Shown here piece by piece: positions 1 to 8,995 of a stretch of DNA of 64,000 bases. The notes under the pieces were generated by a model, which worked only from the letters and a program-made list of their open reading frames with translations, was not told the DNA's origin and did not search any database. The DNA is taken from the NCBI RefSeq assembly GCF_002157225.2, contig NZ_CP020038.1:5052501-5116500 (forward strand), in the 5' to 3' direction. Source of the DNA: Agarilytica rhodophyticola. GTDB lineage: Bacteria > Pseudomonadota > Gammaproteobacteria > Pseudomonadales > Cellvibrionaceae. The stretch's first letter is position 1; every line of letters begins with the position of its first letter. The position numbers were made by a program, and so were the translations under genes.

Positions 1-10
1 TAGTCTACTA

Positions 11-27
11 GGGCCTGTTCACACTAA
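11..27 (+). repeat. Motif GGGCYTGTTNACACTA, copy 1
   Basis: First of three same-orientation copies (11-27, 263-279, 2459-2474). Each matches GGGCYTGTTNACACTA with one variable base after TGTT and a C/T difference. Function unknown; it could be a remnant of a mobile-element end or a dispersed intergenic repeat. Confidence 0.45.
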
Positions 28-262
28 ATTGAATCACACCTTATTGTGTCCCCTATGTTCAATTCGGGCGCAGAGTTTATACACTTTACCCTGCAAAAGC
101 ACGCCGTTTACACCTTTTGCGGCCGCACCTTATATATCAACAACTTTACCTAGCAAAAAATAGTATTAGCAAATAATGTACTGAATATTGGCGCAATACA
201 AAATATTTCATCGAGACCCTAAGCCGTTATATCTTGATGCAATTCGATAAGGTAATAGCTTA

Positions 263-279
263 GGGCTTGTTGACACTAA
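263..279 (+). repeat. Motif GGGCYTGTTNACACTA, copy 2
   Basis: Second copy, reading GGGCTTGTTGACACTAA, about 320 bp before the chorismatase gene. Confidence 0.45.
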
Positions 280-598
280 TGTGACGCGGGCACACAAAGT
301 CAGGGTTTGGCATTGTTGTTGAATCCTTTGAATAATTTCCTTAAAAATCAACATTTTGCAACAAGTATTATAGCCCCACAAGGCATTTTCTCTAGCTATC
401 ACTTAAGGCCTACCTCAGTGTCAAAATTATGCGCTAAGATAATAGTTATAGAAGCTCTTATTCTGTGGGGCCAGAAAAATATTAGCGTTGACAGCGTGCA
501 AGCTGCCCCTGTTAACCGACACTTACTTAACTTGCACTGTTTTTTTGTATAAACTCGCGCCTTCGTGAATTATTACTCCTTAGAATAAATAGACAAGA

Positions 599-1552
599 AT
601 GTTTCGACAATATTACTCGACCAAAACACCTGAAGAATTACTCGATCAAGCGGGTGTACTTTCAGTTGTTTCATTTAACACGCAATGCCAAGCGTCAGCG
701 ACACCAGGAATCATTCCTATCGGTGTCGATTCGCTCTGCGGCCACGCGTCAGAGGTTATTGAATGTGGCTCAGGGACGGTCAAACGCGGCATCACTGGTG
801 ACTGTCAATGGAGTCACAACGATGACGTTATGTGCGCTGCGACCTGGATAGACGGCAAGGAATTTGACGACTTAGAAGCCGCCGCTGAAAAGGCCTACCT
901 TACGATTTTAGAGCAACTGCGCGCCTTGGACTATTGCTACCCTTTCCGTTTTTGGAATTTTATCGCCGATATAAATTTAGGGGAAAGCGAAAGGGAGCGC
1001 TATAAAAAGTTTTGTACCGGACGCTTAAACGCCTTTACCAAACTTGGCTTCTCCTCTGATGTTTTCCCTGCGGCCTCAGCGGTAGGACATCATAAACAGG
1101 GCGCGGCTATATATGTATTAGCCAGTAAAGCGCCCGGGGTTCACCATGAAAACCCCAGGCAACAAAGTGCTTATCATTACCCCAAGCAATACGGTATCAG
1201 CAGCCCTTCATTCTCGCGAGCAACAAGCATTGATATTGGCAATAAAAAACTTGTTTTTATTTCCGGTACCGCAAGTATTTTGGGGCATGAAACCCGAGCT
1301 CCAGGCGATATTAATGAACAACTGCAATTAACAGTGAGTAATATTGATCACTTAATTGCACATATAAATTTAAAGCCCAGTGAGTATTACGGTACACGTG
1401 TTTATTTACGCAACAAAAAAGATTTAAATATTGCGCAAAAATTTCTCGCCGACAAACTAAGTGGTGATAACGTGACCTATACTTTTGCAGATATATGTCG
1501 ATCGAATCTTGAAGTTGAGATCGAAACAGCTTTTGAAGTATTGGAGAATTAA
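599..1552 (+). CDS. Chorismatase (XanB2/FkbO-Hyg5 family), starter supply for aryl polyene
   Basis: Predicted to hydrolyse chorismate to a hydroxybenzoate, the aromatic starter of xanthomonadin-like pigments. The 317-residue length fits the FkbO/Hyg5/XanB2 family. The C-terminal half carries the family's RidA/YjgF-like signature around residues 219-250 (SGTASILGH, then PGDINEQLQLTVSNI). The ATG at 599 follows an AT-rich leader. It is the first gene of a forward run that continues with an acyltransferase and an ACP, which is the main support for a pigment role rather than ubiquinone or macrolide starter supply. Known: XanB2 of Xanthomonas gives 3- and 4-hydroxybenzoate. Not determinable here: which isomer this enzyme makes. 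No ammonia-lyase of the usual aryl-polyene clusters is present, so this gene probably replaces it. Confidence 0.85.
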   Translation: MFRQYYSTKTPEELLDQAGVLSVVSFNTQCQASATPGIIPIGVDSLCGHASEVIECGSGTVKRGITGDCQWSHNDDVMCAATWIDGKEFDDLEAAAEKAYLTILEQLRALDYCYPFRFWNFIADINLGESERERYKKFCTGRLNAFTKLGFSSDVFPAASAVGHHKQGAAIYVLASKAPGVHHENPRQQSAYHYPKQYGISSPSFSRATSIDIGNKKLVFISGTASILGHETRAPGDINEQLQLTVSNIDHLIAHINLKPSEYYGTRVYLRNKKDLNIAQKFLADKLSGDNVTYTFADICRSNLEVEIETAFEVLEN

Positions 1553-1567
1553 TGTAAGGCGGTCACC

Positions 1568-2338
1568 ATGAGTCAGGTATATAAATACTGGCGTATTATC
1601 GGCACAGGCTTCAGTTTTGCTGTATTTGGCCTGGGTGCATTCATTATTGCACTGGTATTGCTTTTAGTACTCTACCCTTTCCCGCTGAAGCGCAGCTCCA
1701 AACAACGCTGCACTCGATATATTATTTGGCGGGCCACTTGGCTCTATATACGGATGATGTGGTTCTTGGGACTGCTATCGTTTGAGTTTAAAAATATCGA
1801 TCAGTTGCGTTCAGATGGGCAATTAGTTATTGCCAATCACCCGTCACTACTGGATGTTGTATTTCTAATGTCCATCATGCCTAACACCAACTGTATTGTA
1901 AAAGCTGCCATGTGGAAGAACCCTTTTACTTTCGGCGTAGTATCTCTGGCGGGATATATCCCCAATAACGACAACGGCGAAGACCTTGTCAACAAAGCGG
2001 CTGAAATATTGCGTAGCGGTCAAACCCTTATTATTTTCCCTGAGGGCACACGCACAGAAGACGAGCACGATCTCAGCTTTAAGCGCGGTGCGGCCAACAT
2101 AGCCCTCAAAGCACAATGCAAGATTCGTCCAGTGCTGATTGATTGCCAGCCTATGACTCTGCGTAAACACGAAAAGTGGTATGAAGTTCCAAATACACCA
2201 CCGCACTTTAAATTTACGGCCTTAGACCCTCTGGATATCAATCACTGTATCGATGTCTCTCGCCCAACAAGTGTGCAGGCAAGACACCTAACGCGTTTTT
2301 TGCAAGACGAATATTCTAAATGGCTACCCCCAGCCTAG
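1568..2338 (+). CDS. PlsC-type 1-acylglycerol-3-phosphate acyltransferase homologue
   Basis: Membrane-bound acyltransferase of the PlsC/LPLAT superfamily, 256 residues. An N-terminal membrane segment (about residues 13-37) is followed by the HX4D motif at His91-Asp96 (NHPSLLD) and by FPEGTR at 157-162, both catalytic or substrate-binding signatures of the family. It starts 15 bp after the chorismatase stop, so the two are very likely co-transcribed. In aryl-polyene and xanthomonadin loci such acyltransferases are thought to attach the polyene to a lipid or glycolipid anchor. The substrate here is inferred from context only. A housekeeping phospholipid role is possible but less likely inside this operon. 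Confidence 0.8.
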   Translation: MSQVYKYWRIIGTGFSFAVFGLGAFIIALVLLLVLYPFPLKRSSKQRCTRYIIWRATWLYIRMMWFLGLLSFEFKNIDQLRSDGQLVIANHPSLLDVVFLMSIMPNTNCIVKAAMWKNPFTFGVVSLAGYIPNNDNGEDLVNKAAEILRSGQTLIIFPEGTRTEDEHDLSFKRGAANIALKAQCKIRPVLIDCQPMTLRKHEKWYEVPNTPPHFKFTALDPLDINHCIDVSRPTSVQARHLTRFLQDEYSKWLPPA

Positions 2339-2641
2339 AAAACACTCCTTGCATGGCTGTTTTTCAATCAAGACATATAAGTACTTTGAGATTACAGGCA
2401 AATATCGAATTTATGGTTGTGTAGTTATTGCCCGCCTAGTAAACCTTACTCGACCTAGGGGCCTGTTAACACTAGCTTGATCACTCCTGCTTGCACTCAA
2501 AAGTGTTAGCCGAACCTTAATAAATTTTAGCGCGCTTTATCAATATAAGCTGGTATAATTTCGTTCATCAACGCAGGCCAGATAACGCTATAGCGTCTAT
2601 TCAGGCCGTATTCAGTAACAATTGAAGATAATTTAAAAAAC
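2339..2641. other. Intergenic gap with third GGGCYTGTTNACACTA copy
   Basis: About 300 bp between the acyltransferase and ACP genes without coding sequence. It holds the third copy of the short repeat at 2459-2474. Its size and AT content suggest a second promoter driving the ACP-to-ketosynthase genes, but no clear -35/-10 pair can be fixed by eye. Confidence 0.4.
2459..2474 (+). repeat. Motif GGGCYTGTTNACACTA, copy 3
   Basis: Third copy, reading GGGCCTGTTAACACTA, in the gap between the acyltransferase and ACP genes. Confidence 0.45.
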
Positions 2642-2920
2642 ATGAGTCATACAAAGGAAGAAATTTTTAACCATATCAGCCAAGTTTTGCAGGATCAGTT
2701 TGAGATAGAAGCCGACAAGATTTCATTAGAAGCACAACTTCATGATGACTTGGATATCGACAGCATTGACGCCGTTGACCTCATGATCGAGCTAAAATCT
2801 CTCACTGGAAAAAAGATGGCCCTAGAGGACTTCCAAGAGGTCAGGACTATTGATGATGTTGTCAATGCCATCCATCGCGTCGTGCAAGAAGAAAGTGCGG
2901 CCAAACAAGACAGCCAGTAA
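2642..2920 (+). CDS. Acyl carrier protein of the aryl-polyene pathway
   Basis: A 92-residue acidic acyl carrier protein. The 4'-phosphopantetheine attachment site is Ser41 in LDIDSIDAVDL, the standard D-S-I/L motif. It is the only ACP seen in either half of the pathway in this window, so it probably carries the growing polyene for both ketosynthases. It is followed 20 bp later by a hotdog thioesterase gene. No phosphopantetheinyl transferase gene was seen; the host enzyme or one outside the window would have to activate it. Confidence 0.9.
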   Translation: MSHTKEEIFNHISQVLQDQFEIEADKISLEAQLHDDLDIDSIDAVDLMIELKSLTGKKMALEDFQEVRTIDDVVNAIHRVVQEESAAKQDSQ

Positions 2921-2946
2921 CGCCGAGTCGTTGGGCAATAGTGCAA

Positions 2947-3354
2947 ATGATTAGCGAAAACTACTATATGGAAGTGCCATTCTTTGATGTTGATTCAATG
3001 CACATAGCGTGGCACGGACATTACTGTAAATACATCGAGTTAGCTCGCTGCAAGCTTTTGGAAAAGATTGGCTACAGCTATCAAGATATGGCGAGTTCCG
3101 GATATTCATTTCCCATTGTGGATATGCGAATAAAATACGTGAATCCGCTGACATTTGGCCAACAGATCACAATTAAGGCGACGCTTATGGAATGGCAAGT
3201 AAGGCTAAAAATTAGCTACGTGATTTGCGATAGCGAATCTGAGCAAAAACTCACACAAGCGCATACTGTGCAAGCAGCGGTAAATAATAAAACCGGTATT
3301 ATGCAGCTACAATGTCCACAAGTGCTCACCGATAGAGTCAATGCCTGTTTATGA
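2947..3354 (+). CDS. Hotdog acyl-CoA/ACP thioesterase (4-hydroxybenzoyl-CoA thioesterase family)
   Basis: A small single-hotdog protein (135 residues from ATG 2947; an in-frame GTG at 2941 would add two). The N-terminal segment has the family pattern: an Asp-rich strand (FFDVDSMHIAWHGHY) leading into the long central helix (KYIELARCKLL). The stop overlaps the next start as ATGA (3351-3354), indicating translational coupling. In aryl-polyene loci a thioesterase of this kind (ApeK-like) is thought to release or proofread acyl chains. The role here is inferred from position; the fold assignment is firm. Confidence 0.8.
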   Translation: MISENYYMEVPFFDVDSMHIAWHGHYCKYIELARCKLLEKIGYSYQDMASSGYSFPIVDMRIKYVNPLTFGQQITIKATLMEWQVRLKISYVICDSESEQKLTQAHTVQAAVNNKTGIMQLQCPQVLTDRVNACL

Positions 3355-4055
3355 TATCGAGAATGAATATATCGCCTTTTTTCAAGGATTACTTATTTTT
3401 AGGCATACTACTCATACTTGTCATTTTCGCCTCTCCGATTACACAGGCACAGCAGCCAAAACTAGCAGAGAAAAAGACATCAGAGTTGGCAGGCACAAAC
3501 TTGCATTCACTGTTGCCAAAGGCATGCTATCTACTGGGTAACTATTCGCAAAATAAAACCATGTCGGGAATAAAAAAACCTCTTGAATCAGCAGGTACTT
3601 TTTTATTTTCATGCGATAGCGGTTTAATTTGGTATACACATACACCAATCAATGAAACCTTAGTTTATAGCAAGCAAGGTACACAAACAAAAATACACGC
3701 GGACGCAAAGCAAGAGAAGCTTAACAATCGCTTACACAAACATTTAAGCACCCTGTTAAATGGTTTAATTGGGGTTGATACAACTTACATTAATAAATAT
3801 TTTACAGCCAAAGGCGATGAGCAGAACATACAGTTGATTCCAAAAAAGCGCCGCATGAAGAAGTTTATTTCCTCAATCGACTTGCAAAAAAAGCAAACCA
3901 GTACTGACATCACAATCCATCACAAGGATGATCAGAAAACTTCTATGAGTATTTTTGCCACTGAAGAACTTGCAGTATTAGATAAAGCTCAGTGCAAAAT
4001 GCATTTAACATCTACGCAAGCACAAGCCGCTTGTGATATTTTATTCCAAAAATAA
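3351..4055 (+). CDS. LolA-like outer-membrane lipoprotein carrier protein
   Basis: A 234-residue exported protein. A hydrophobic signal segment at about residues 12-33 ends in SPITQAQ, a good signal-peptidase site. The rest, with a tyrosine/aspartate-rich start (LIWYTHTPINETLVYSKQG) and regular beta-strand pattern, resembles the LolA-like proteins of aryl-polyene and xanthomonadin clusters. It should act in the periplasm, ferrying the lipid-linked polyene towards the outer membrane. It overlaps the thioesterase gene by 4 bp and is followed after 2 bp by the exporter gene, which supports joint function in export. Confidence 0.75.
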   Translation: MISRMNISPFFKDYLFLGILLILVIFASPITQAQQPKLAEKKTSELAGTNLHSLLPKACYLLGNYSQNKTMSGIKKPLESAGTFLFSCDSGLIWYTHTPINETLVYSKQGTQTKIHADAKQEKLNNRLHKHLSTLLNGLIGVDTTYINKYFTAKGDEQNIQLIPKKRRMKKFISSIDLQKKQTSTDITIHHKDDQKTSMSIFATEELAVLDKAQCKMHLTSTQAQAACDILFQK

Positions 4056-4057
4056 GT

Positions 4058-6394
4058 ATGTTCAACCACCGACACCTGGTTAAACTCTGCCAATCTCTAT
4101 CTGTTGTGCTGTTTATAGCTATTACTATTTTTTTTGTAAGGCAATTCCCACAGGGATTTAACATTGATACCAACTTGAAATCCATGTCGCCGGAGTTTGC
4201 TCCAAAGAAAGATCTCCAATACGCTATTGATAACGTATCATCTTCCATAGAAAAACGATTTACCTTAGTAGTATATGCTGAAGATAGTGACCAAGTGGAA
4301 GAAGCCTTCGATGCCTTTGTGGAATTCGTACAAGATGGAGGTTACTCTTTTTCTGTTGTCGATGGGCTAGAGAATTTCCAACGCTACACAGACCTGCTCA
4401 AGCAGTATCGTTTTCAATTACTTAGTCAGCAGCAAAGCCTACAGCTGGACAGCGTATCTGACGCGCAGCTCATGACTTCAGCAAAACATCGTCTATATAG
4501 TTTAGAAAGTAGCGCTCAAATTTTTCCAATTACCGTTGACCCTTTTGGTTTACTTAATGATTTTATCCTAAATAGTGCAAATCAACTCAATAGTAATAAT
4601 TTAAATGAAGCGACAGCATTCGAGCTTGACGGCAAACAACAGTATTTTATTCCTATATTTTTCAATATAGATAAGGATGCGCTGGATCTTGAGATACAAA
4701 ATAGTATTCAACAACAACTCCAACAAATCAAAGAACATATCGCCTTAGATTATCCGCAAATACAGTATCTTCACTCGGGTATTATATTTTTTGCAACGGA
4801 TGCAGCAAAAAAAGCAAAAGCAGATATTTCCACCATTAGTACCGGTTCCAGTATTGGTATTTTCCTACTGCTGTTACTTACTTTTAGATCTTTTGGCGCA
4901 CTGCTGTTACCAGGATTATCCATTATCTTTGGGATTGCTCTGGCCTTCACCGGTTCACATATCCTATTTGGATCTGTACACATTATCACCATTGTTTTTG
5001 GTGCAGGGCTTATCGGAGTTGTAATAGATTACTCCTTACACTCGTTCTTTCATAAAACAGATAAAAACCAAGTCTCACAGTTGTACAAGGCTTTGGCGTT
5101 CAGCTTATTTACTTCGGTTATTGGTTATGGTGCACTGGCATTTTCAGAGTTGAGTTCGCTAACACGAGTAGCTTTTTTCTCCGCTGTTGGGCTTATCGGG
5201 GCCTGGGTGATAGTAGTCGCCGCTGCACCGCAACTAAAACAAAAAGACTATACACAAAACAGTCAATTCTTAGCTCACATACTACGCATATTAAATTTTT
5301 TATTAAAAAATGTGCAAGGTAGATATTTATGGTTAACCTGTTCAGCAATATTACTTAGTTTCAGTTTTCTATTGTTTAAAGGTTCCTATGTGAACGACAG
5401 CGCTAAGATATTCTTCAGTCCTAACCCCAAGCTTTTAGAACAAGAAAAAACAGTTGCTGAACTTATCTCTTCCTACGAACCAGGAAGATACATCGTAATA
5501 AAGGGTAAGTCTGTCGAGGAAATTTATCAGCACCTGAACACGTTAAAAAACAATATCCCAAATTTTGAGAAAACATTTGGGGTTCACAAGCTATTACCGT
5601 CTCCCAAGCAACAATCCCATTACTATCAACAACAGTCGCGCTTATATCAAGAAAATGGTCTAGTTCAACAATTTCTGGCCGCTCAAGATGTAGAGCAATC
5701 TGTTATTGATAATTTACAAACGCAGTATAGACTTGCGATAGATAAGGTACTTTTACCTAGTGAACTTTTTTCCACCACCCAAAGCGGCGCTATCAGTCTC
5801 TGGCTAGAACAGCAAGAAGCTATTTTTAGCTTTATTCTAATACCCAAAGAATTTGACCACAACTCGTTAACATCATTACATCATCTCAACGACAATATTA
5901 CCGTTATCAATACCGCGCAAATGGTCGAACAAAGTGTGTCATCACAAAGGCAGTCAGCCACACTTTTGCTCGCCCTAGCCTTTATTTTAGTCGCAATACT
6001 TGTTTTGTTAAGATACCGGCAGCTAGTGCAGCTGCGCTTAGTACTAGTGCCACTCAATGCTATTGCGCTGACAGTTGTAATACTATACTTTGCAGGCTTA
6101 CCGCTGACCTTGTTCCACACGATGGCTATGTTCTTGGTGTTAGGCCTAGGTATGGACTACGTAATATTTGTTGCTGAGATTTCTGAGCATCGCGACCAAA
6201 CTTTGCACGCCGTCATATTATCAGCGCTTACCAGCTTGCTTTCTTTTGGTCTGCTAAGTACCAGCGACTTACCCGTTGTCAGCGCCTTTGGTACAACCGT
6301 ATTGATAGGTAATAGCATCAATCTTTTAGGAGCAATATTATTGTCTAATCACATAGTTTCGAAAAATAATTGCGCACTATCTGAGGCATCATGA
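4058..6394 (+). CDS. MMPL/RND-family exporter of the aryl-polyene pathway
   Basis: A 778-residue inner-membrane transporter of the MMPL/RND superfamily. An N-terminal membrane segment (about residues 12-29) is followed by a large periplasmic loop, a block of membrane helices around residues 260-400, a second periplasmic loop, and a second block from about 635 to the end. This is the usual two-halves RND layout. It resembles the exporters of xanthomonadin and aryl-polyene clusters, predicted to move the pigment lipid across or out of the inner membrane. It sits 2 bp after the LolA-like gene and overlaps the dehydratase start by 4 bp (ATGA). Confidence 0.85.
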   Translation: MFNHRHLVKLCQSLSVVLFIAITIFFVRQFPQGFNIDTNLKSMSPEFAPKKDLQYAIDNVSSSIEKRFTLVVYAEDSDQVEEAFDAFVEFVQDGGYSFSVVDGLENFQRYTDLLKQYRFQLLSQQQSLQLDSVSDAQLMTSAKHRLYSLESSAQIFPITVDPFGLLNDFILNSANQLNSNNLNEATAFELDGKQQYFIPIFFNIDKDALDLEIQNSIQQQLQQIKEHIALDYPQIQYLHSGIIFFATDAAKKAKADISTISTGSSIGIFLLLLLTFRSFGALLLPGLSIIFGIALAFTGSHILFGSVHIITIVFGAGLIGVVIDYSLHSFFHKTDKNQVSQLYKALAFSLFTSVIGYGALAFSELSSLTRVAFFSAVGLIGAWVIVVAAAPQLKQKDYTQNSQFLAHILRILNFLLKNVQGRYLWLTCSAILLSFSFLLFKGSYVNDSAKIFFSPNPKLLEQEKTVAELISSYEPGRYIVIKGKSVEEIYQHLNTLKNNIPNFEKTFGVHKLLPSPKQQSHYYQQQSRLYQENGLVQQFLAAQDVEQSVIDNLQTQYRLAIDKVLLPSELFSTTQSGAISLWLEQQEAIFSFILIPKEFDHNSLTSLHHLNDNITVINTAQMVEQSVSSQRQSATLLLALAFILVAILVLLRYRQLVQLRLVLVPLNAIALTVVILYFAGLPLTLFHTMAMFLVLGLGMDYVIFVAEISEHRDQTLHAVILSALTSLLSFGLLSTSDLPVVSAFGTTVLIGNSINLLGAILLSNHIVSKNNCALSEAS

Positions 6395-6912
6395 CTAAGC
6401 CTACCTGCAATACACCTACCGACAACACGCCTATTAGCTACAAGCCAGCAGAGCTAATAACCCATCGCCCTCCGATGTTACTTATCGACCACATTGATCA
6501 GTGGGGGAATGATTGGCTAGAGTGCTTAGTTGACCACCTTCCCGGCTGTTCTTTTGCTGATAACGCGGGCAAAATACCAACTTGGCTAAGCTTGGAATAT
6601 ATGTGCCAAGCCATAGCAGCCCTTGAAGGCATCCAACGGCTTGCAAAAGCGAAACCTATCGCCATGGGATTTGTGATGGGGTGTAAACGGCTTGAGGTAA
6701 ACACACCCCACTTTCACCTTCACCAGCGTATTCGAGTGCGGGTTGAAGAAGAAATGAAAAATCAAACCAGTTTAGGGGTTTACAGTTGTCAGATAACAGA
6801 TTTTGACGAACAAAGTGAGAACAATAAAGCAGTACTGGCTCATGCCACGATTAAGGCTATTATGCCGGAAAACCCGGAATCACTACTAAATTTAAAAAGG
6901 CGAAACAATTGA
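6391..6912 (+). CDS. 3-hydroxyacyl-ACP dehydratase, ApeP-like
   Basis: A 173-residue hotdog-fold dehydratase. The motif LITHRPPMLLIDHI near residues 22-35 is the signature of the ApeP-like family, followed by PTWLSLEYMCQAIAAL, the central-helix region. It should remove water from the 3-hydroxyacyl-ACP intermediate in each polyene extension cycle. It is coupled at both ends: ATGA with the exporter and TTGA with the ketoreductase. A second ApeP-like dehydratase is encoded at 43247-43693 in the other half of the pathway. Confidence 0.85.
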   Translation: MTKPTCNTPTDNTPISYKPAELITHRPPMLLIDHIDQWGNDWLECLVDHLPGCSFADNAGKIPTWLSLEYMCQAIAALEGIQRLAKAKPIAMGFVMGCKRLEVNTPHFHLHQRIRVRVEEEMKNQTSLGVYSCQITDFDEQSENNKAVLAHATIKAIMPENPESLLNLKRRNN

Positions 6913-7640
6913 GTTCAACAAGAAGAGTTCTTATTACTGGAGCAAGCAGAGGTATTGGCCGCGCTTGCGCACTGAATCTGGCACAGCAGGGCTTTGATGT
7001 ATGTGTGCACTATCACTCACGAGAAGACCTGGCCAATGAAGTGGTGGCAGAGATACAACAAAATAATGGTAGTGCCAGCACTCTTCAATTTGACGTTGCC
7101 GAAAGAGCTCAAGTAGCAGAAAAATTGAACGAGAACATTGAACAGCATGGCGCATTTTACGGTGTGGTGTGTAATGCAGGAATCGCTAAAGATAACGCTT
7201 TTCCTGCACTTAGCGGTGAGGATTGGGATGCAGTGATTCACACCAACCTAGACGCCTTTTACAATGTGCTCAACCCCTTGATTATGCCTATGGTAAGGCT
7301 GCGAAAGGGGGGGCGAATTGTCACTCTATCATCGGTATCAGGCCTTGTAGGCAACCGAGGACAAGCAAACTATAGTGCTGCCAAAGCTGGTATTATTGGC
7401 GCCACAAAAGCACTCGCCATCGAAATGGCAAAACGCAAAATCACTGTTAACTGTGTGGCTCCTGGTGTGATTGAGACGGAAATGACCGAAGACATCTATA
7501 AAGATGAAGCCATGAAAATGATCCCGATGAAACGCTTCGGACAAGTGGAAGAAGTGGCGGCAACAGTAAGATTTCTCATGTCAGACGAAGCAGGCTATAT
7601 TACACGGCAAGTGATCAGCGTTAACGGTGGTATGTGTTAA
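6909..7640 (+). CDS. 3-oxoacyl-ACP reductase (FabG/ApeQ-like SDR)
   Basis: A 243-residue short-chain dehydrogenase. The N-terminal nucleotide-binding motif is TGASRGIG (residues 10-17), the NAG motif follows (CNAGIA), and the catalytic Ser-Tyr-Lys set lies in LSSVSG and YSAAKAG. It should reduce 3-ketoacyl-ACP with NADPH during polyene elongation. The start codon is TTG at 6909, whose last two bases are part of the TGA stop of the dehydratase; no better start is available. It is the only ketoreductase in the two operons, so both ketosynthases probably depend on it. Confidence 0.88.
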   Translation: MSSTRRVLITGASRGIGRACALNLAQQGFDVCVHYHSREDLANEVVAEIQQNNGSASTLQFDVAERAQVAEKLNENIEQHGAFYGVVCNAGIAKDNAFPALSGEDWDAVIHTNLDAFYNVLNPLIMPMVRLRKGGRIVTLSSVSGLVGNRGQANYSAAKAGIIGATKALAIEMAKRKITVNCVAPGVIETEMTEDIYKDEAMKMIPMKRFGQVEEVAATVRFLMSDEAGYITRQVISVNGGMC

Positions 7641-7682
7641 CAAGGGAGGGCTACCTGCCCACAGTAGTAAGAGTATTAGAAT

Positions 7683-8918
7683 ATGAATAAAAAGCGTGTT
7701 GTCATCACGGGGATTTCGGCCATTACTCCACTTGGAGATTCCTGGCGTGAGTTTAAGCAAAATTTACAGGAAAATAACAGCAGTATTCGCTATATGCCAG
7801 AGTGGGAAAATATTAACGAGCTCAATACACGCTTAGCCGCTCCTATTGAAAATTTCTCATTACCAAAACACTACACCCGCAAAAAACTGCGCACGATGGG
7901 ACGTGTATCGAGGCTTGCGGTAAGGGCAACTGAGTTAGCGTTACAAGAAGCAAATCTGCTCGATGAAGAAATCATTAAAGATGGTAGCACAGGCATTTCC
8001 TATGGCTCTTGCACCGGCTCTACCGACGCAATGCAGGATTTTTCCAAACTTATTTCCCAGTCCGATATCTCCGACGTCAATGCAACCACTTATATTCGGA
8101 TGATGAGTCACACCGCTCCGGTCAATATCGCTGTTTATTTTGGCTTACAAGGACGCGTCATAGCTACATCCACTGCTTGTACTTCGGGCAGCCAGGGTAT
8201 CGGCTACGCCTTTGAAGCCATACAAAGTGGTAAGCAAAACATTATGCTCGCCGGAGGCGCTGAAGAGCTATGCCCTTCTGAAGCTGCTATTTTCGATACA
8301 CTCTATGCCACCAGCTTGAAAAATGATACCCCTTCACAAACACCTCGCCCTTTTGATCGCGAGCGCGATGGTTTAGTCGTAGGCGAAGGTGCGTGCACAT
8401 TTGTATTAGAAGAACTGGAACATGCGCAACAACGAAATGCCAATATCATTGCAGAGGTAGTCGGCTTCGGTACCAACTGCGATGGCCAGCATGTGACACA
8501 ACCAACCACAGCAACCATGGGTAAAGTCATCCAACTTGCACTTGAAGATGCGCAACTTTCTCCCGAGCAGATCGCTTATGTTAATGCTCATGGCACTGCA
8601 ACTCAGCTAGGAGACGTAGCAGAGTCCCAGGCAACGCATGCGATTTTTGGTAAAGACGTAGCGATTAGCTCCCTAAAAGGCCATATTGGACACACCCTTG
8701 GTGCTTGCGGCGCAATTGAAGCCTGGGCCAGTATTCATATGATGCGTGACGCCTGGTTCGCTCCCACATTAAATTTGGAAAATGTGAGCGAAGAATGTGC
8801 TGAACTTGATTATATTACTGAACAAGGTAAGCATATAGACACTGACTATGTCATGAGTAACAACTTTGCCTTTGGCGGCATTAATACATCTCTTATTTTT
8901 AAAAAATGGAAACAATAA
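7683..8918 (+). CDS. Beta-ketoacyl-ACP synthase, aryl-polyene type (KS 1)
   Basis: A 411-residue FabF-like condensing enzyme with a complete active site: Cys166 in TSTACTSGS, His303 in NAHGTAT, Lys332 in SSLKGH and His337 in IGHTLGA. It should extend the aryl-primed chain with malonyl units. It aligns without gaps over the first 340 residues to the ketosynthase at 41957-43189, with all four key residues at the same positions, so the two are close paralogues. It lies 42 bp after the ketoreductase gene. Because both enzymes keep the catalytic residues, neither looks like a pure chain-length factor. Confidence 0.9.
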   Translation: MNKKRVVITGISAITPLGDSWREFKQNLQENNSSIRYMPEWENINELNTRLAAPIENFSLPKHYTRKKLRTMGRVSRLAVRATELALQEANLLDEEIIKDGSTGISYGSCTGSTDAMQDFSKLISQSDISDVNATTYIRMMSHTAPVNIAVYFGLQGRVIATSTACTSGSQGIGYAFEAIQSGKQNIMLAGGAEELCPSEAAIFDTLYATSLKNDTPSQTPRPFDRERDGLVVGEGACTFVLEELEHAQQRNANIIAEVVGFGTNCDGQHVTQPTTATMGKVIQLALEDAQLSPEQIAYVNAHGTATQLGDVAESQATHAIFGKDVAISSLKGHIGHTLGACGAIEAWASIHMMRDAWFAPTLNLENVSEECAELDYITEQGKHIDTDYVMSNNFAFGGINTSLIFKKWKQ

Positions 8919-8995
8919 CGGCCAAAGCAGCCTGTTCACGCTTCCTACACCTCCATTCCGTAGTTCAACTAAAACTGGATTTGGAGGTGAATAAC

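Larger units (their letters stand above)
1..598. other. Non-coding leader with short repeats
   Basis: I see no convincing gene here; the short open frames lack ribosome-binding sites and recognisable protein sequence. The stretch contains two copies of a 16-17 bp motif, GGGCYTGTTNACACTAA, at 11-27 and 263-279. A third copy lies at 2459-2474, so the first two genes of the operon are bracketed by it. The promoter of the aryl-polyene operon is probably in the AT-rich part just before 599. Confidence 0.5.

Noticed and set aside
307-552. 81-codon forward frame before the chorismatase gene
   Set aside because: No ribosome-binding site, no recognisable sequence, and it spans the repeat-containing leader.
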